The position numbers and the translations under genes were made by a program. From Phycisphaerales bacterium (GTDB lineage Bacteria; Planctomycetota; Phycisphaerae; Phycisphaerales; UBA1924): a DNA stretch of 64,000 nt. Of this stretch, positions 28,403 to 37,351 are shown piece by piece (position 1 is the first letter of the stretch; each line of letters starts with the position of its first letter). Location: contig JADLFE010000050.1 in the NCBI GenBank assembly GCA_020845755.1, forward strand, positions 16,743 through 80,742, read 5' to 3'. The notes beneath the pieces were generated by a model. It made no database searches. It was not told the DNA's origin and saw only the letters and a list, made by a program, of their open reading frames with translations.

Positions 28403-31400
28403 TCGCCCGAATCATCGAACTCTCCATCCGCAACCGATTCATGGTCGTGCTGCTGACCGCCATCCTGGTCGGCTCAGGACTGTGGTCCATCTTCCATATC
28501 CGCCTCGACGCCATCCCCGACCTCTCCGACGTCCAGGTCATCGTGACCACCGAGTACCCAGGGCAGAATCCCGAGGTCGTCGACCAGCAGGTCACCTACC
28601 CGCTCGCCAGCGCCTTGCTCGCCGTGCCCGGCGCCACCGTTGTGCGCGGCTACAGCATGTTCGAACAGTCCTTTGTCTACGTCCTCTTCGAGGACGGCAC
28701 CGACATCTACTGGGCCCGGAGCCGTGTGCTCGAGTATCTCAATTTCGCCCGCGACCGCCTGCCCAAGGGCGTTGAGCCCAAACTCGGCCCCGACGCGACC
28801 GGTGTCGGCTGGGTGTACCAGTACGTACTCAACCCCGGCTACTACAGCCCCGACCACCCCAAGGGCCTGTGGCGCGACGCCGAACGTGACCGCTGGTTCG
28901 CAACGATCGACGAAGCGCCCGCCGATCGCCGTGATGTGCTCGTTCGCGTCCGCGCCTTCGATAAGCCCGGCGTCGATCCGATCACCGACACGCCCCTCGT
29001 CTCCGCGAATCTCGACCTCGCACAACTCCGGACCCTGCAGGACTGGTACCTCCGCTATCCGCTCACCTCCGTCGAGGATGTCTCCGAGGTCGCCTCCATC
29101 GGCGGCTTCGTCCGCCAGTACCAGATCGTCCTCGACCCCCTCAAACTCCAGGCCTACCGCCTCGCCATCCGCGATGTCATGATGGCCGTCCAACGCTCCA
29201 ACAACGATGTCGGCGGCTCCGTCGTGGAACTCTCCGAGACCGAGTACATGGTCCGCAGCCGCGGCTATCTCAATGGGCTCGACGACCTCGAGAAAGTTCC
29301 GGTCGCGCTGGGTCCCGCCGGCACCCCCGTGATGCTCGCCGACGTCGCCACCCTGCAAATCGGCGGCGAGATGCGCCGCGGCGTCGGCGAACTCGACGGC
29401 AAGGGCGAGGCCGTCGGCGCCATCGTCGTCGCTCGCTTCGGCGCCAACGCCCACAAAGTCATCGCCGATGTCAAGGCCAAACTCGCAGCGCTCGAGGATG
29501 GCCTGCCCCCCGGCGTGTCGATCAAACCGACCTACGACCGCTCAAACCTCATCAACCGCTCCTTCGCAACGCTGCGAAACACGCTCGTCGAAGAGATCGT
29601 CGTCGTCGGGCTGGTGTGCATCCTGTTCCTCCTCCACCTCCGCAGCGAACTCGTTGCCGTCTTCGTCGTCCCCTCCAGCGTGGTCGCCTCGCTTCTCGTC
29701 ATGCACTTCCTGGGAATCAACGCCAACATCATGTCACTCGGCGGCATCGCCATCTCGATCGGCGTCGTCGTTGACTCCGCCGTCATCATGGTCGAGAACG
29801 GACACAAGCACCTCGACCGCGAGGAAGAGCGACTCGCCGCGGGACTCCCGCCCACGCCCCGCATCGACATCATGACCGCGGCTGCGAAGGAAGTCGGCCC
29901 CCAACTCTTCTTCTCGCTCCTCATCATCACCGTCTCCTTCCTCCCCGTGTTCGTGCTCGGCGGTGAGGCGGGCAGACTCTTCAAGCCCCTGGCGTTCACC
30001 AAGACCTTCGCCATGGCCGCCGCCGCCATCCTCTCCATCACCATCATCCCCGTCCTGATGTACTACTTCATCACCGGGCGCGTCCTCCCCAAGCGATGGG
30101 GCTTTACGGCAAACTCCGCGATCACGCTCGCGGCCATGTTCATCCCGGCCTTTGCGTTGTACCTGCTCGCGTCGGGCTTGCCCCACCTCGAGGCGTACCG
30201 CTGGTGGATCGCCGGCGGTTGGGCGGTGCTCACGGCGATGCTGCTCCTCCCACAGAAAATCATCCACGAGAATCACAGCCCGATCAGCCGCGTCCTGCAG
30301 TGGATATACGAGCCCCTGTTCCGCGCGGCGATGGCACGCCCCGTGCTCGTGCTGGTGCTCGCCGTCGCCGCCCTGGCCTCGACCTGGTACCCCTTCAGGC
30401 AGATGGGCACCGAGTTCATGCCGCCGCTCGACGAGGGCGACCTGCTCTACATGCCCACGACCGATCCCTCGATCAGCGTCACCAAGAGCAAGGAACTCCT
30501 CCAGCAGACCGACAAACTCATCAAATCGTTCCCCGAAGTCATGAGCGTGCACGGCAAGATCGGGCGCGCCGAGACCGCGACCGATCCTGCGCCCCTCTCC
30601 ATGATCGAAACAGTCGTTCAACTCAACCCCGATCGCTCCCACTGGCGATCATGCCGCCCCACGCGATTCTTCGATGACTGGCCCGCGTGGCTCCGCTCGC
30701 TCATGCATGCCTCCTTCTGGCCCGCCGAACGCCCGATCACCACCGAGGAACTCAAGTTCGGATGGCAGGACCCCGACGGCACCATGCACCCGGGACTCAA
30801 CTCCGTCGTCTCGTTCCCCGGCATGGCCAACGCATGGCCCTTCCCCATCGAGAACCGCATCAACATGCTCGCCACGGGAATTAAAACTCCCGTCGGCATC
30901 AAGGTCATGGGCCCCGATCTCAACACCCTCTCACATCTCGCCGAACGCGCCGCCGCAGCCGTCCGCACGGTCGACGGCACGATCTCCGCCTACGCCGAAC
31001 GCACCCTCGGTGGGTATTACCTCGATATCGACATAGACCGCGATGCCGCCGCCCGCTATGGGCTCACTGTGTCCGACGTCCAGGACGTCATCCAGTCCGC
31101 GATCGGCGGGATGAATGTCACGACAACCGTCGAGGGAGTGGAGCGCTATCCGCTGAACATCCGCTACCTCCGCGACTATCGCGACGACATCCCGGCCCTC
31201 GAGCAGGTCCTCGTCACAGGCGCAATGCCCGATTCCAGCGGCGAACGCCCCCAGGTGCCCCTCGGCCAGATCGCAACCCTCACACTCTCGCCCGGCGCCC
31301 CCATGATCCGCAGCGAAAACGCCCAACGCACCGCCTGGATCTTCGTCGACATCGCGGGTCGCGACCTGGGCGGCTACATCGCCGAGGCTCGCCGCATTGT

Positions 31401-32016
31401 CGCTCGCGACGTGCCGCTCCCGGCCGGATACACGCTCGTCTTCTCAGGACAGTTCGAGTTCTGGGAAAAAACCCTTCCACGCCTCGTCGCCGCGGGAACC
31501 CTGGCGATTGTCGCCATCATCTTCTTGCTCTACGCCAGCAGCCGATCGTGGTTCCGCGTCGGCGTCATCATGCTCGCCGTGCCCTTCAGCCTGATCGGCG
31601 CGTTCTGGTTCATGCATGCCCTCGACTTCAACCTTTCCCTGGCCGTCGTCATCGGCATCATCGCGCTGGCCGGCCTCGACGCCGAAACCGGCATGGTCAT
31701 GCTGCTCTATCTCGACAACAGTTACGACCGCTTCCGCGCGAAGGGTCGCCTGCTGAGCGCCGCCGATCTGTACGACGCCGTTCACGACGGCGCCGTGAAA
31801 CGCATCCGACCAAAGGCCATGACCGTCGCCGCCGCGTTCATCGGTCTGGTCCCCCTTCTCTGGGCCGAGGGCACCGGTGCCGACACCATGCGCCGCATCG
31901 CCGCCCCGATGATCGGAGGCCTGCTGATCAGTTTCGCGATGGAGTTGATTGTGTACCCGATCGTGTTCTATCTCGCCAAGCGGTGGCAGCACCGCGCAGA
32001 GTTTCGTGCCCAATAA
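28399..32016 (+). CDS. CusA-like heavy-metal RND efflux pump
   Basis: Proton-driven HME-RND permease, 1205 residues (CusA 1047). It starts with the typical MIARIIELSIRNRFMVVL and has IPDLSDVQVIV and VVRGYSMFEQSFVYVLFEDG. Proton-path acids have counterparts in Asp459 (GVVVDSAVIMVENGHKHL) and Glu1096 (LAGLDAETGMVMLLYLD), matching CusA Asp405 and Glu939. EFMPPLDEGDLLYMPTT is another monovalent-metal pump hallmark. Extra length lies in periplasmic loops, including a segment after ~770 with two Trp-rich stretches, and in additional central helices around ~580-630. It overlaps the adaptor gene. Likely exports Cu(I)/Ag(I); the exact metal is inferred. Confidence 0.9.
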   Translation: MIARIIELSIRNRFMVVLLTAILVGSGLWSIFHIRLDAIPDLSDVQVIVTTEYPGQNPEVVDQQVTYPLASALLAVPGATVVRGYSMFEQSFVYVLFEDGTDIYWARSRVLEYLNFARDRLPKGVEPKLGPDATGVGWVYQYVLNPGYYSPDHPKGLWRDAERDRWFATIDEAPADRRDVLVRVRAFDKPGVDPITDTPLVSANLDLAQLRTLQDWYLRYPLTSVEDVSEVASIGGFVRQYQIVLDPLKLQAYRLAIRDVMMAVQRSNNDVGGSVVELSETEYMVRSRGYLNGLDDLEKVPVALGPAGTPVMLADVATLQIGGEMRRGVGELDGKGEAVGAIVVARFGANAHKVIADVKAKLAALEDGLPPGVSIKPTYDRSNLINRSFATLRNTLVEEIVVVGLVCILFLLHLRSELVAVFVVPSSVVASLLVMHFLGINANIMSLGGIAISIGVVVDSAVIMVENGHKHLDREEERLAAGLPPTPRIDIMTAAAKEVGPQLFFSLLIITVSFLPVFVLGGEAGRLFKPLAFTKTFAMAAAAILSITIIPVLMYYFITGRVLPKRWGFTANSAITLAAMFIPAFALYLLASGLPHLEAYRWWIAGGWAVLTAMLLLPQKIIHENHSPISRVLQWIYEPLFRAAMARPVLVLVLAVAALASTWYPFRQMGTEFMPPLDEGDLLYMPTTDPSISVTKSKELLQQTDKLIKSFPEVMSVHGKIGRAETATDPAPLSMIETVVQLNPDRSHWRSCRPTRFFDDWPAWLRSLMHASFWPAERPITTEELKFGWQDPDGTMHPGLNSVVSFPGMANAWPFPIENRINMLATGIKTPVGIKVMGPDLNTLSHLAERAAAAVRTVDGTISAYAERTLGGYYLDIDIDRDAAARYGLTVSDVQDVIQSAIGGMNVTTTVEGVERYPLNIRYLRDYRDDIPALEQVLVTGAMPDSSGERPQVPLGQIATLTLSPGAPMIRSENAQRTAWIFVDIAGRDLGGYIAEARRIVARDVPLPAGYTLVFSGQFEFWEKTLPRLVAAGTLAIVAIIFLLYASSRSWFRVGVIMLAVPFSLIGAFWFMHALDFNLSLAVVIGIIALAGLDAETGMVMLLYLDNSYDRFRAKGRLLSAADLYDAVHDGAVKRIRPKAMTVAAAFIGLVPLLWAEGTGADTMRRIAAPMIGGLLISFAMELIVYPIVFYLAKRWQHRAEFRAQ

Positions 32017-32040
32017 TGGGATCAATAGGAGTATCGAACG

Positions 32041-32760
32041 ATGAGCCACACACAGAACGTCCTTGCCGCGTGTCTCCTGGTAGCGATTACTTCTGTCTCC
32101 GCGAGCGCGCAGCCCGCCAAGCCGGATCACGCCGCCCAGCCACCCGCCAAATCGGAACCCCCACAGCGCGACGACAAGAAGGCCGAGGCCCCGCTCGCCA
32201 CACGCGCCGGCGAGGCGTATCCACTTTCGACCTGCCCGATCTCTGGCGGAAAACTGGGCTCGATGGGCGATCCGATCGTAAAAATCTACGACGGCCGCGA
32301 GGTCCGCTTCTGCTGCAAGTCCTGCCCGCCGAAGTTTGAAAACGACCTTGCACAGAACATCGCGACCCTCGACAAAGCCATCATCAACGACCAGGCTCCG
32401 CTCTATCCACTCAAGACATCGGTCGTATCGGGAAAGGCACTCCCCGAGAAGCCGGTCGAATTCGTCTACGGCAACCGCCTCGTCCGCGTCGCGTCCGCCG
32501 ACGAGAAGACGGCCTTCATGATCAAGCCCGACACGTTCATCGCTGAACTCGATAAGGCCGCCATCGATGCGCAGGCAAAGGATTATCCGCTGAAGAAGTG
32601 CGCGGTGAGCGGCGAAGAACTCGGCAGCATGGGCAAGCCGATCGACGTCGTGGTCGGCGGACGCCTCATCCGCCTCTGCTGCAAGTCCTGCAAGAAGGAT
32701 GTGCTGAACGACCCGGCGAAGTTCATCGCCGTGCTGGATTCAGAAAGAAAGAACCGATAG
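32041..32760 (+). CDS. Secreted triple YHS/TRASH-repeat protein
   Basis: 239-residue exported protein with a Sec signal (~1-24), a Pro/Lys-rich linker and three similar ~55-residue repeats. Repeat 1 (~62-115) has CPISGGKLGSMG and FCCKSC. Repeat 3 (~184-236) has CAVSGEELGSMG and LCCKSCKKD. Each matches the Cys-x-x-(T/S)-G...CC-x-x-C pattern of YHS/TRASH metal-binding domains. Repeat 2 (~122-175) keeps the frame (VVSGKALPEKPVEFVYGNRL) but has lost every Cys. It lies 24 bp behind the CusA-like gene, probably in the same operon, and is likely a periplasmic metal chaperone or buffer. Confidence 0.75.
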   Translation: MSHTQNVLAACLLVAITSVSASAQPAKPDHAAQPPAKSEPPQRDDKKAEAPLATRAGEAYPLSTCPISGGKLGSMGDPIVKIYDGREVRFCCKSCPPKFENDLAQNIATLDKAIINDQAPLYPLKTSVVSGKALPEKPVEFVYGNRLVRVASADEKTAFMIKPDTFIAELDKAAIDAQAKDYPLKKCAVSGEELGSMGKPIDVVVGGRLIRLCCKSCKKDVLNDPAKFIAVLDSERKNR

Positions 32761-32873
32761 CGCAGACCCTCCCGCGCCCCGCTACGCTCCCGTACGTCGC
32801 GTCGCCAACACCGGTCGTGGGGGACTGTCCCCGTCAATGGCGATCGCGCTCCGTACCGACATCGCCCTCGCGA

Positions 32874-32895
32874 CCCCGGGGAAGCGGCCCCGGGG
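32874..32895. terminator. GC-rich hairpin between convergent genes
   Basis: CCCCGGGG (32874-32881), a 6-base loop AAGCGG and CCCCGGGG (32888-32895) form an 8-bp stem, six bases past the stop of the minus-strand glycosidase and ~115 bp past the plus-strand YHS gene. A weaker GGGGA/TCCCC stem lies at ~32820. There is no T-run; possible bidirectional terminator. Confidence 0.35.
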
Positions 32896-32901
32896 CCGTG
32901 C

Positions 32902-35900
32902 TCATTCAGCCTCGAGCCGCAGGAACTTGACCTCTCGCGCCCCGAACTCAACCTCCCCATCGATCGCCCCGATCTCCTCCCCCAGCACGCTCACTTCATG
33001 CACTCGGACCCGTCGCCCGCCGATCCTCCAATTCGAGGTCGCAAGGCGCGCGGGGCTCCCTTCGACCTCGCGCATGTGCAGGATCAAACCGGGTCCACGC
33101 ACCGCCGGGCGCGCCGCAACCAGAATCAGATTCGGCGCGTCCATCGCCAGCACGCTCCGATTCTCCAACGCACGCGCCGCGCCCCGCCCGCACGAGATCC
33201 GACCCAGCAGCGGTATCCGTACGCCCCAACCAAACCGCGTCGCTTCGCCCGGCCCCCCTTCACACGCGGATGTCAACGCGTAACTCCACCTGAACTCACC
33301 CTCCTGCCCTGCACAGAAGTTCGTCGTCCAGTAGTTGTTCATCACCCATGAGAACATATGCGGCCGCTCCACCCGCGCCCGACGCTGAAACTTCCCGATG
33401 TTCATCCCCCCGAACTGATACAACGGAATCTCAGGGCTCGACACCACGATCTGGCCGCCCGCCCATCGCACGCTCGCAAACCCCTGCGCCGCCTGCCAGT
33501 CCGACGCCGTCCCGGGGATGAGATCCACGCTCGGATCCGCTACCCCGCCCAGCGTCTCGAACGCCACTTTCCCATCCGCCGCCGCGAACGGAAACGCGAC
33601 GTAGATCGCTTCCGGATCAAACACCCGCTCCTTCTGCATCGTGTAGCGAAATTCCACCCGCTTGTCTGTGTGGAATACCCGCGCCTCGCAACGCACCCCG
33701 CCCGGCCCCCGGCACCCCGCCAATTCCCCGTGCCACGACACGCTCGACCAGATCGGCCCGTCGACCACGCCCTCCACGACCACCCGCTCCAGCGAACGCC
33801 GCGCATACTTCTCGAGCATGAACGCCTCGATCTGCTCCCGGTTCCCCAACGCCTCGTGCACGACCTGCCCGAGCAGCCACTCCGCGCCCGCATCGACCAG
33901 GTTTGCGCCGCTCGCCTTGTCGATCAGTTCGCTGATGCCCCCGCGCGCCGCGTCAACCTTCAGGCGATAGTGCACGCTCTCGACCTCGCGCGCGCTCCGT
34001 GTCGCCGGAATGTTCATCGCCGCGGACTCCGCGTCCACTTCCACGCGGAACTCCCGCCACCCGAACGCCGGAATGTCCCGCGCCCACACCGCCCAGTAAC
34101 TCCCCTCCGCCCGGCTCCGCAGCAACTGCACCGCCAACACCGCCCCGCGATCGTCCACCAACCTGAACGCCCGATCCAACGGAAGCACCGCGTGATCCGC
34201 GTACAACTCCAGCACCCCGGAACGCACGTAGTTCAGCGTGTTGACCACCAGCAGCCGCGGCCCGTCCGCGCTCCCCACCAACGCACCCATCCGGCCCATC
34301 GCCGCCTCGTCGAGCGCCCCCTCACGCTTCACCGCGTCCCACGCGTACGCCGCCTTCTCCGCCCATTGAACCTGCGAGTTCTCGCACAGCGGCTCCCGGA
34401 TGCTCTCCGCCGAACCCATCGTGTGCTCACCCCAGAAGTTCAACGCCTCACGCACGCTCCCAACGTCCGACTCCGCCCACGTCGCACGCTCAAGCCCCGC
34501 CGCCGACTGCATCGCCAGCAACCCCTCCGACGCCGTCACCCGTGATTGCGTTACCCGCGCCGCCGCCGATTCTCGCGCCGCCGATCCAAACCCGTCCGTC
34601 CACCAGTCCGGCCACGCCTGCCGGATCGTCGGCACCCCCTCGCCTCCATCCTTCTTCACGGACTCGGGGAACTCGCGTGCAACCGCACATCGCAGCCGCG
34701 GCCACTCGAACCGCTCGTTCCACCGACGCACAAGATCCGACGACGCGATCGACGGCGGTGAATTGTCCGTCGGATACCCCGAATGCTGCACGCCGATGCG
34801 ATCCAGCACATAGCCCGATCGCTCCAGCCGCGATAGATACCGCAGCAGTTCGTCCTCCACCGCCTCCACCCGCCCCGTGTGCACTCCCCAGAAGTTCCCC
34901 GTCATGTAGTGGTCCGCCCGGAACGCAAGCACCCGACCCCCCGCGGGCGATTCCCACCAGAAGACCGTCGGACGCTCGAACGGAATGAGCGCCCGGTGCC
35001 CGTGCTCGCCCATGATCAGATACTCGATCCCGACCTTCGAGAAATAGTCGGCAAGACACCACGCCACGCCGTTCACGTCGTTCTGCATCGCCGTCGTCAC
35101 AGCAAGACCCTGCTCACGGAACTCCCGCACCGGTTCAAGAAACGACGAATACCCGCCCTCGTCCATCACCTCCGACATGTTCAGGAACATGCCAGTCACC
35201 TCGATCCGCCCTTCCTTCACCCGCCGACGAAGCCGATCGATCTGCGCCGCCGTCCGCGTGCGGAGATACTCACGCACCGGCCACGATACCTCGCACGTCC
35301 AGCGGAACTGTGCGTCCGGCGGATACGTCTCGGTCTCGTCACAGCAGTCCAGCGCCGTGTCGATGAACCTCACCTGCTCCGCAAGGATCTCCGTCTGCGG
35401 ACGCGTGTACCCCACATCGGTGTGGCTGTGCTGAACCAGGTTGATGCTCCAATGACGCACCGGCTCGACCCGAGACGAAAGCACATACGCCTCACGTCCG
35501 CCGATCATCACCCGCACGCCGATCTCCACCGGCTCTCTCACCTCCGGGTGGCGAATCTCGAATCGATTGCCCCCAAGTTCGAGCGTCCGATGCTCCTCCA
35601 CGCCGAATGTTGTCGAGATCACCGCGTCCGCCGGCGCGCCCACGTGAGTCACCGACAACGTCAGGGGCTGATAGTTCCCCCTCGGATCACGAACCACCGC
35701 CGGACTCGACGAAATCTCCGCTCGCTCCGTCACCGCCGACTGAAACGTGAAATACCAGGTCCAACTCCCCGCGCTCTCGCCCGACACGCCAAGCCGCAAC
35801 GCTCTCCCCGGTGTCAACGCCGAACGCGGCACGCGCATGATCGCGTACCCCATCAGATCGCCAAACCGATCGATCATCGTCGCTCGAAATCGCAGCGTCG

Positions 35901-36285
35901 CCCCGCCCGGACCCGCCAGCGTCCAGTCACGCACATCGCTCGTCGCCGGGTTCCGAAACTCGAACCACGCCTCCCCGTTCACCGATACCGTGAAACGGTG
36001 CGCCGCCGGTTCGACATCAAGCCCGAACATCCACACGAAACTCGCAAACTCGCCCGTGAAGTCGGGCGGCACCGCCTCGGTCTCCCACTCGATACACCGC
36101 GACGACTCCAACGATCGCACCAAGAGCCCGTGATTCACCTCGGGATCCGGCGAGTGATACTTCAGCACCTCGCCCGTCACACGCGACTTGTACCCCGCCA
36201 GTGTCACGTCGCCGAACGCCGACGCCGCCGAACAAAGAAACGACACCACCACGCACAGACACGCCCATCGAGGAGTTGTACGCAT
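32902..36285 (-). CDS. Secreted GH38-like alpha-mannosidase
   Basis: 1127-residue exported glycoside hydrolase-like protein. The signal peptide is WACLCVVVSFLCSAASAFG; ATG 36285 puts it at the N-terminus, whereas 66 codons of open frame upstream are Arg/Gly-rich noise. After a ~300-residue beta-rich N-terminal region, the GH38 catalytic domain begins with INLVQHSHTDVGYTRPQTEI, holding the His-x-His-x-Asp zinc motif of the family. Further on are NDVNGVAWCLADYFSKVGI and YLIMGEHGH. The C-terminal half is the GH38-type beta-sandwich region. Likely acts on mannose-containing glycans in the periplasm or at the surface. The exact substrate is not readable. Confidence 0.8.
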   Translation of the reverse strand: MRTTPRWACLCVVVSFLCSAASAFGDVTLAGYKSRVTGEVLKYHSPDPEVNHGLLVRSLESSRCIEWETEAVPPDFTGEFASFVWMFGLDVEPAAHRFTVSVNGEAWFEFRNPATSDVRDWTLAGPGGATLRFRATMIDRFGDLMGYAIMRVPRSALTPGRALRLGVSGESAGSWTWYFTFQSAVTERAEISSSPAVVRDPRGNYQPLTLSVTHVGAPADAVISTTFGVEEHRTLELGGNRFEIRHPEVREPVEIGVRVMIGGREAYVLSSRVEPVRHWSINLVQHSHTDVGYTRPQTEILAEQVRFIDTALDCCDETETYPPDAQFRWTCEVSWPVREYLRTRTAAQIDRLRRRVKEGRIEVTGMFLNMSEVMDEGGYSSFLEPVREFREQGLAVTTAMQNDVNGVAWCLADYFSKVGIEYLIMGEHGHRALIPFERPTVFWWESPAGGRVLAFRADHYMTGNFWGVHTGRVEAVEDELLRYLSRLERSGYVLDRIGVQHSGYPTDNSPPSIASSDLVRRWNERFEWPRLRCAVAREFPESVKKDGGEGVPTIRQAWPDWWTDGFGSAARESAAARVTQSRVTASEGLLAMQSAAGLERATWAESDVGSVREALNFWGEHTMGSAESIREPLCENSQVQWAEKAAYAWDAVKREGALDEAAMGRMGALVGSADGPRLLVVNTLNYVRSGVLELYADHAVLPLDRAFRLVDDRGAVLAVQLLRSRAEGSYWAVWARDIPAFGWREFRVEVDAESAAMNIPATRSAREVESVHYRLKVDAARGGISELIDKASGANLVDAGAEWLLGQVVHEALGNREQIEAFMLEKYARRSLERVVVEGVVDGPIWSSVSWHGELAGCRGPGGVRCEARVFHTDKRVEFRYTMQKERVFDPEAIYVAFPFAAADGKVAFETLGGVADPSVDLIPGTASDWQAAQGFASVRWAGGQIVVSSPEIPLYQFGGMNIGKFQRRARVERPHMFSWVMNNYWTTNFCAGQEGEFRWSYALTSACEGGPGEATRFGWGVRIPLLGRISCGRGAARALENRSVLAMDAPNLILVAARPAVRGPGLILHMREVEGSPARLATSNWRIGGRRVRVHEVSVLGEEIGAIDGEVEFGAREVKFLRLEAE

Positions 36286-36553
36286 AACTGCATGATACCG
36301 TCCTGTTTTCGATCTCGATCGCACTCGTACGCGCTCCGCCGAATCACCTCCATACCGCCACCCCGCCCACCCTCCACGCCGCGCCAACGGCGCACACGCC
36401 CCGCCCGCGTCACGACCTGCCCCACGGGATTCCTCCATCACGCCGCCGAACATTCCCGCGATCTCTCGATTCACGTCGTTCACCTCACCGCCCGTGATTC
36501 CCCCCCTCGTGGCCTGTCCCTTGCCTCTCCCTCGTTCCTCCTACCCTCGCCCC
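36286..36553. other. Divergent promoter region of glycosidase and methyltransferase
   Basis: This 268-bp gap separates the divergent starts and should hold both promoters. No clear -35/-10 pair or operator is visible. Both strands show Arg/Pro-rich non-coding frames only. Confidence 0.35.
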
Positions 36554-37351
36554 ATGCCCGACCCCTCCAAGGCCCTCTTCTACTTCATGCCACTTGTCTA
36601 TGACGTCCTCCATGAGCCCGGCACCGCCGCCGAGGTTCGCGGCCTCTCTCGCATCGCACGCCGTTTCGTCAAGGCCAAACCACACGCCGCTCGCACATGG
36701 CTCGAGCCCGCCTGCGGCACGGGCCGATACCTCCGTGCCGCCGCCCGGCATGGCCTCCGCACCGTCGGCTTCGACCTCGCGCCCGAGATGGTCCAATACG
36801 CGCAATCCCGCGTCCCCTCCGCCACCATCTTCCACGCTCCGATGGAACGCTTCGCACGCTACGTCCCCAGGGCCTCCGTCGGCTTTGCGTTCAACATGAT
36901 CAACACCATCCGACACCTCCCCAACGACCAGGCCATCCTCGCGCACTTCCGCGACATGGCCCGCGCCCTCGCCCCCGGAGGCGTCTACGTCGTCGGCCTC
37001 TCCCTCACCGCCTACGCCAACGAGATCCCCACCGAAGATGTATGGGTCGGCAAACGCGCCGGCATGACCGTCAGGCAGGTCGTGCAGTACCTCCCGCCCG
37101 AAGCACGCCGAGGACCTCGCGCACGCCACGAGGCCTGCATCTGCCACATGACCATCACCAAACGCTCGGGAAACCGCGTCGAAGAGGAAGACCTCGACTT
37201 CACCTACCACCTGCGATGCTACAGCCTCGAGCAGTGGTACAAACTCCTCGACCGCTCACCCCTCCGCGTGCTCGCCACCATCGACGAACGCGGCAAGGAC
37301 CTGCCCCCGGCCGAGCCCGGTTACTCCATCTTCGTCCTCACCGCTCGATGA
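36554..37351 (+). CDS. Class I SAM-dependent methyltransferase
   Basis: 265-residue cytoplasmic methyltransferase-like protein. Motif I is WLEPACGTGRYLRAAARHG, followed by the acidic ribose-binding strand TVGFDLAPEMVQYAQ. The post-motif FAFNMINTIRHLPND (motif IV region) and ALAPGGVYVVGLSL complete the SAM fold. ATG 36554 is chosen; a start 60 bp upstream would add Pro-rich noise. The final 14 bases overlap the end of the convergent secreted-protein gene. The methyl acceptor is unknown. Confidence 0.8.
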   Translation: MPDPSKALFYFMPLVYDVLHEPGTAAEVRGLSRIARRFVKAKPHAARTWLEPACGTGRYLRAAARHGLRTVGFDLAPEMVQYAQSRVPSATIFHAPMERFARYVPRASVGFAFNMINTIRHLPNDQAILAHFRDMARALAPGGVYVVGLSLTAYANEIPTEDVWVGKRAGMTVRQVVQYLPPEARRGPRARHEACICHMTITKRSGNRVEEEDLDFTYHLRCYSLEQWYKLLDRSPLRVLATIDERGKDLPPAEPGYSIFVLTAR

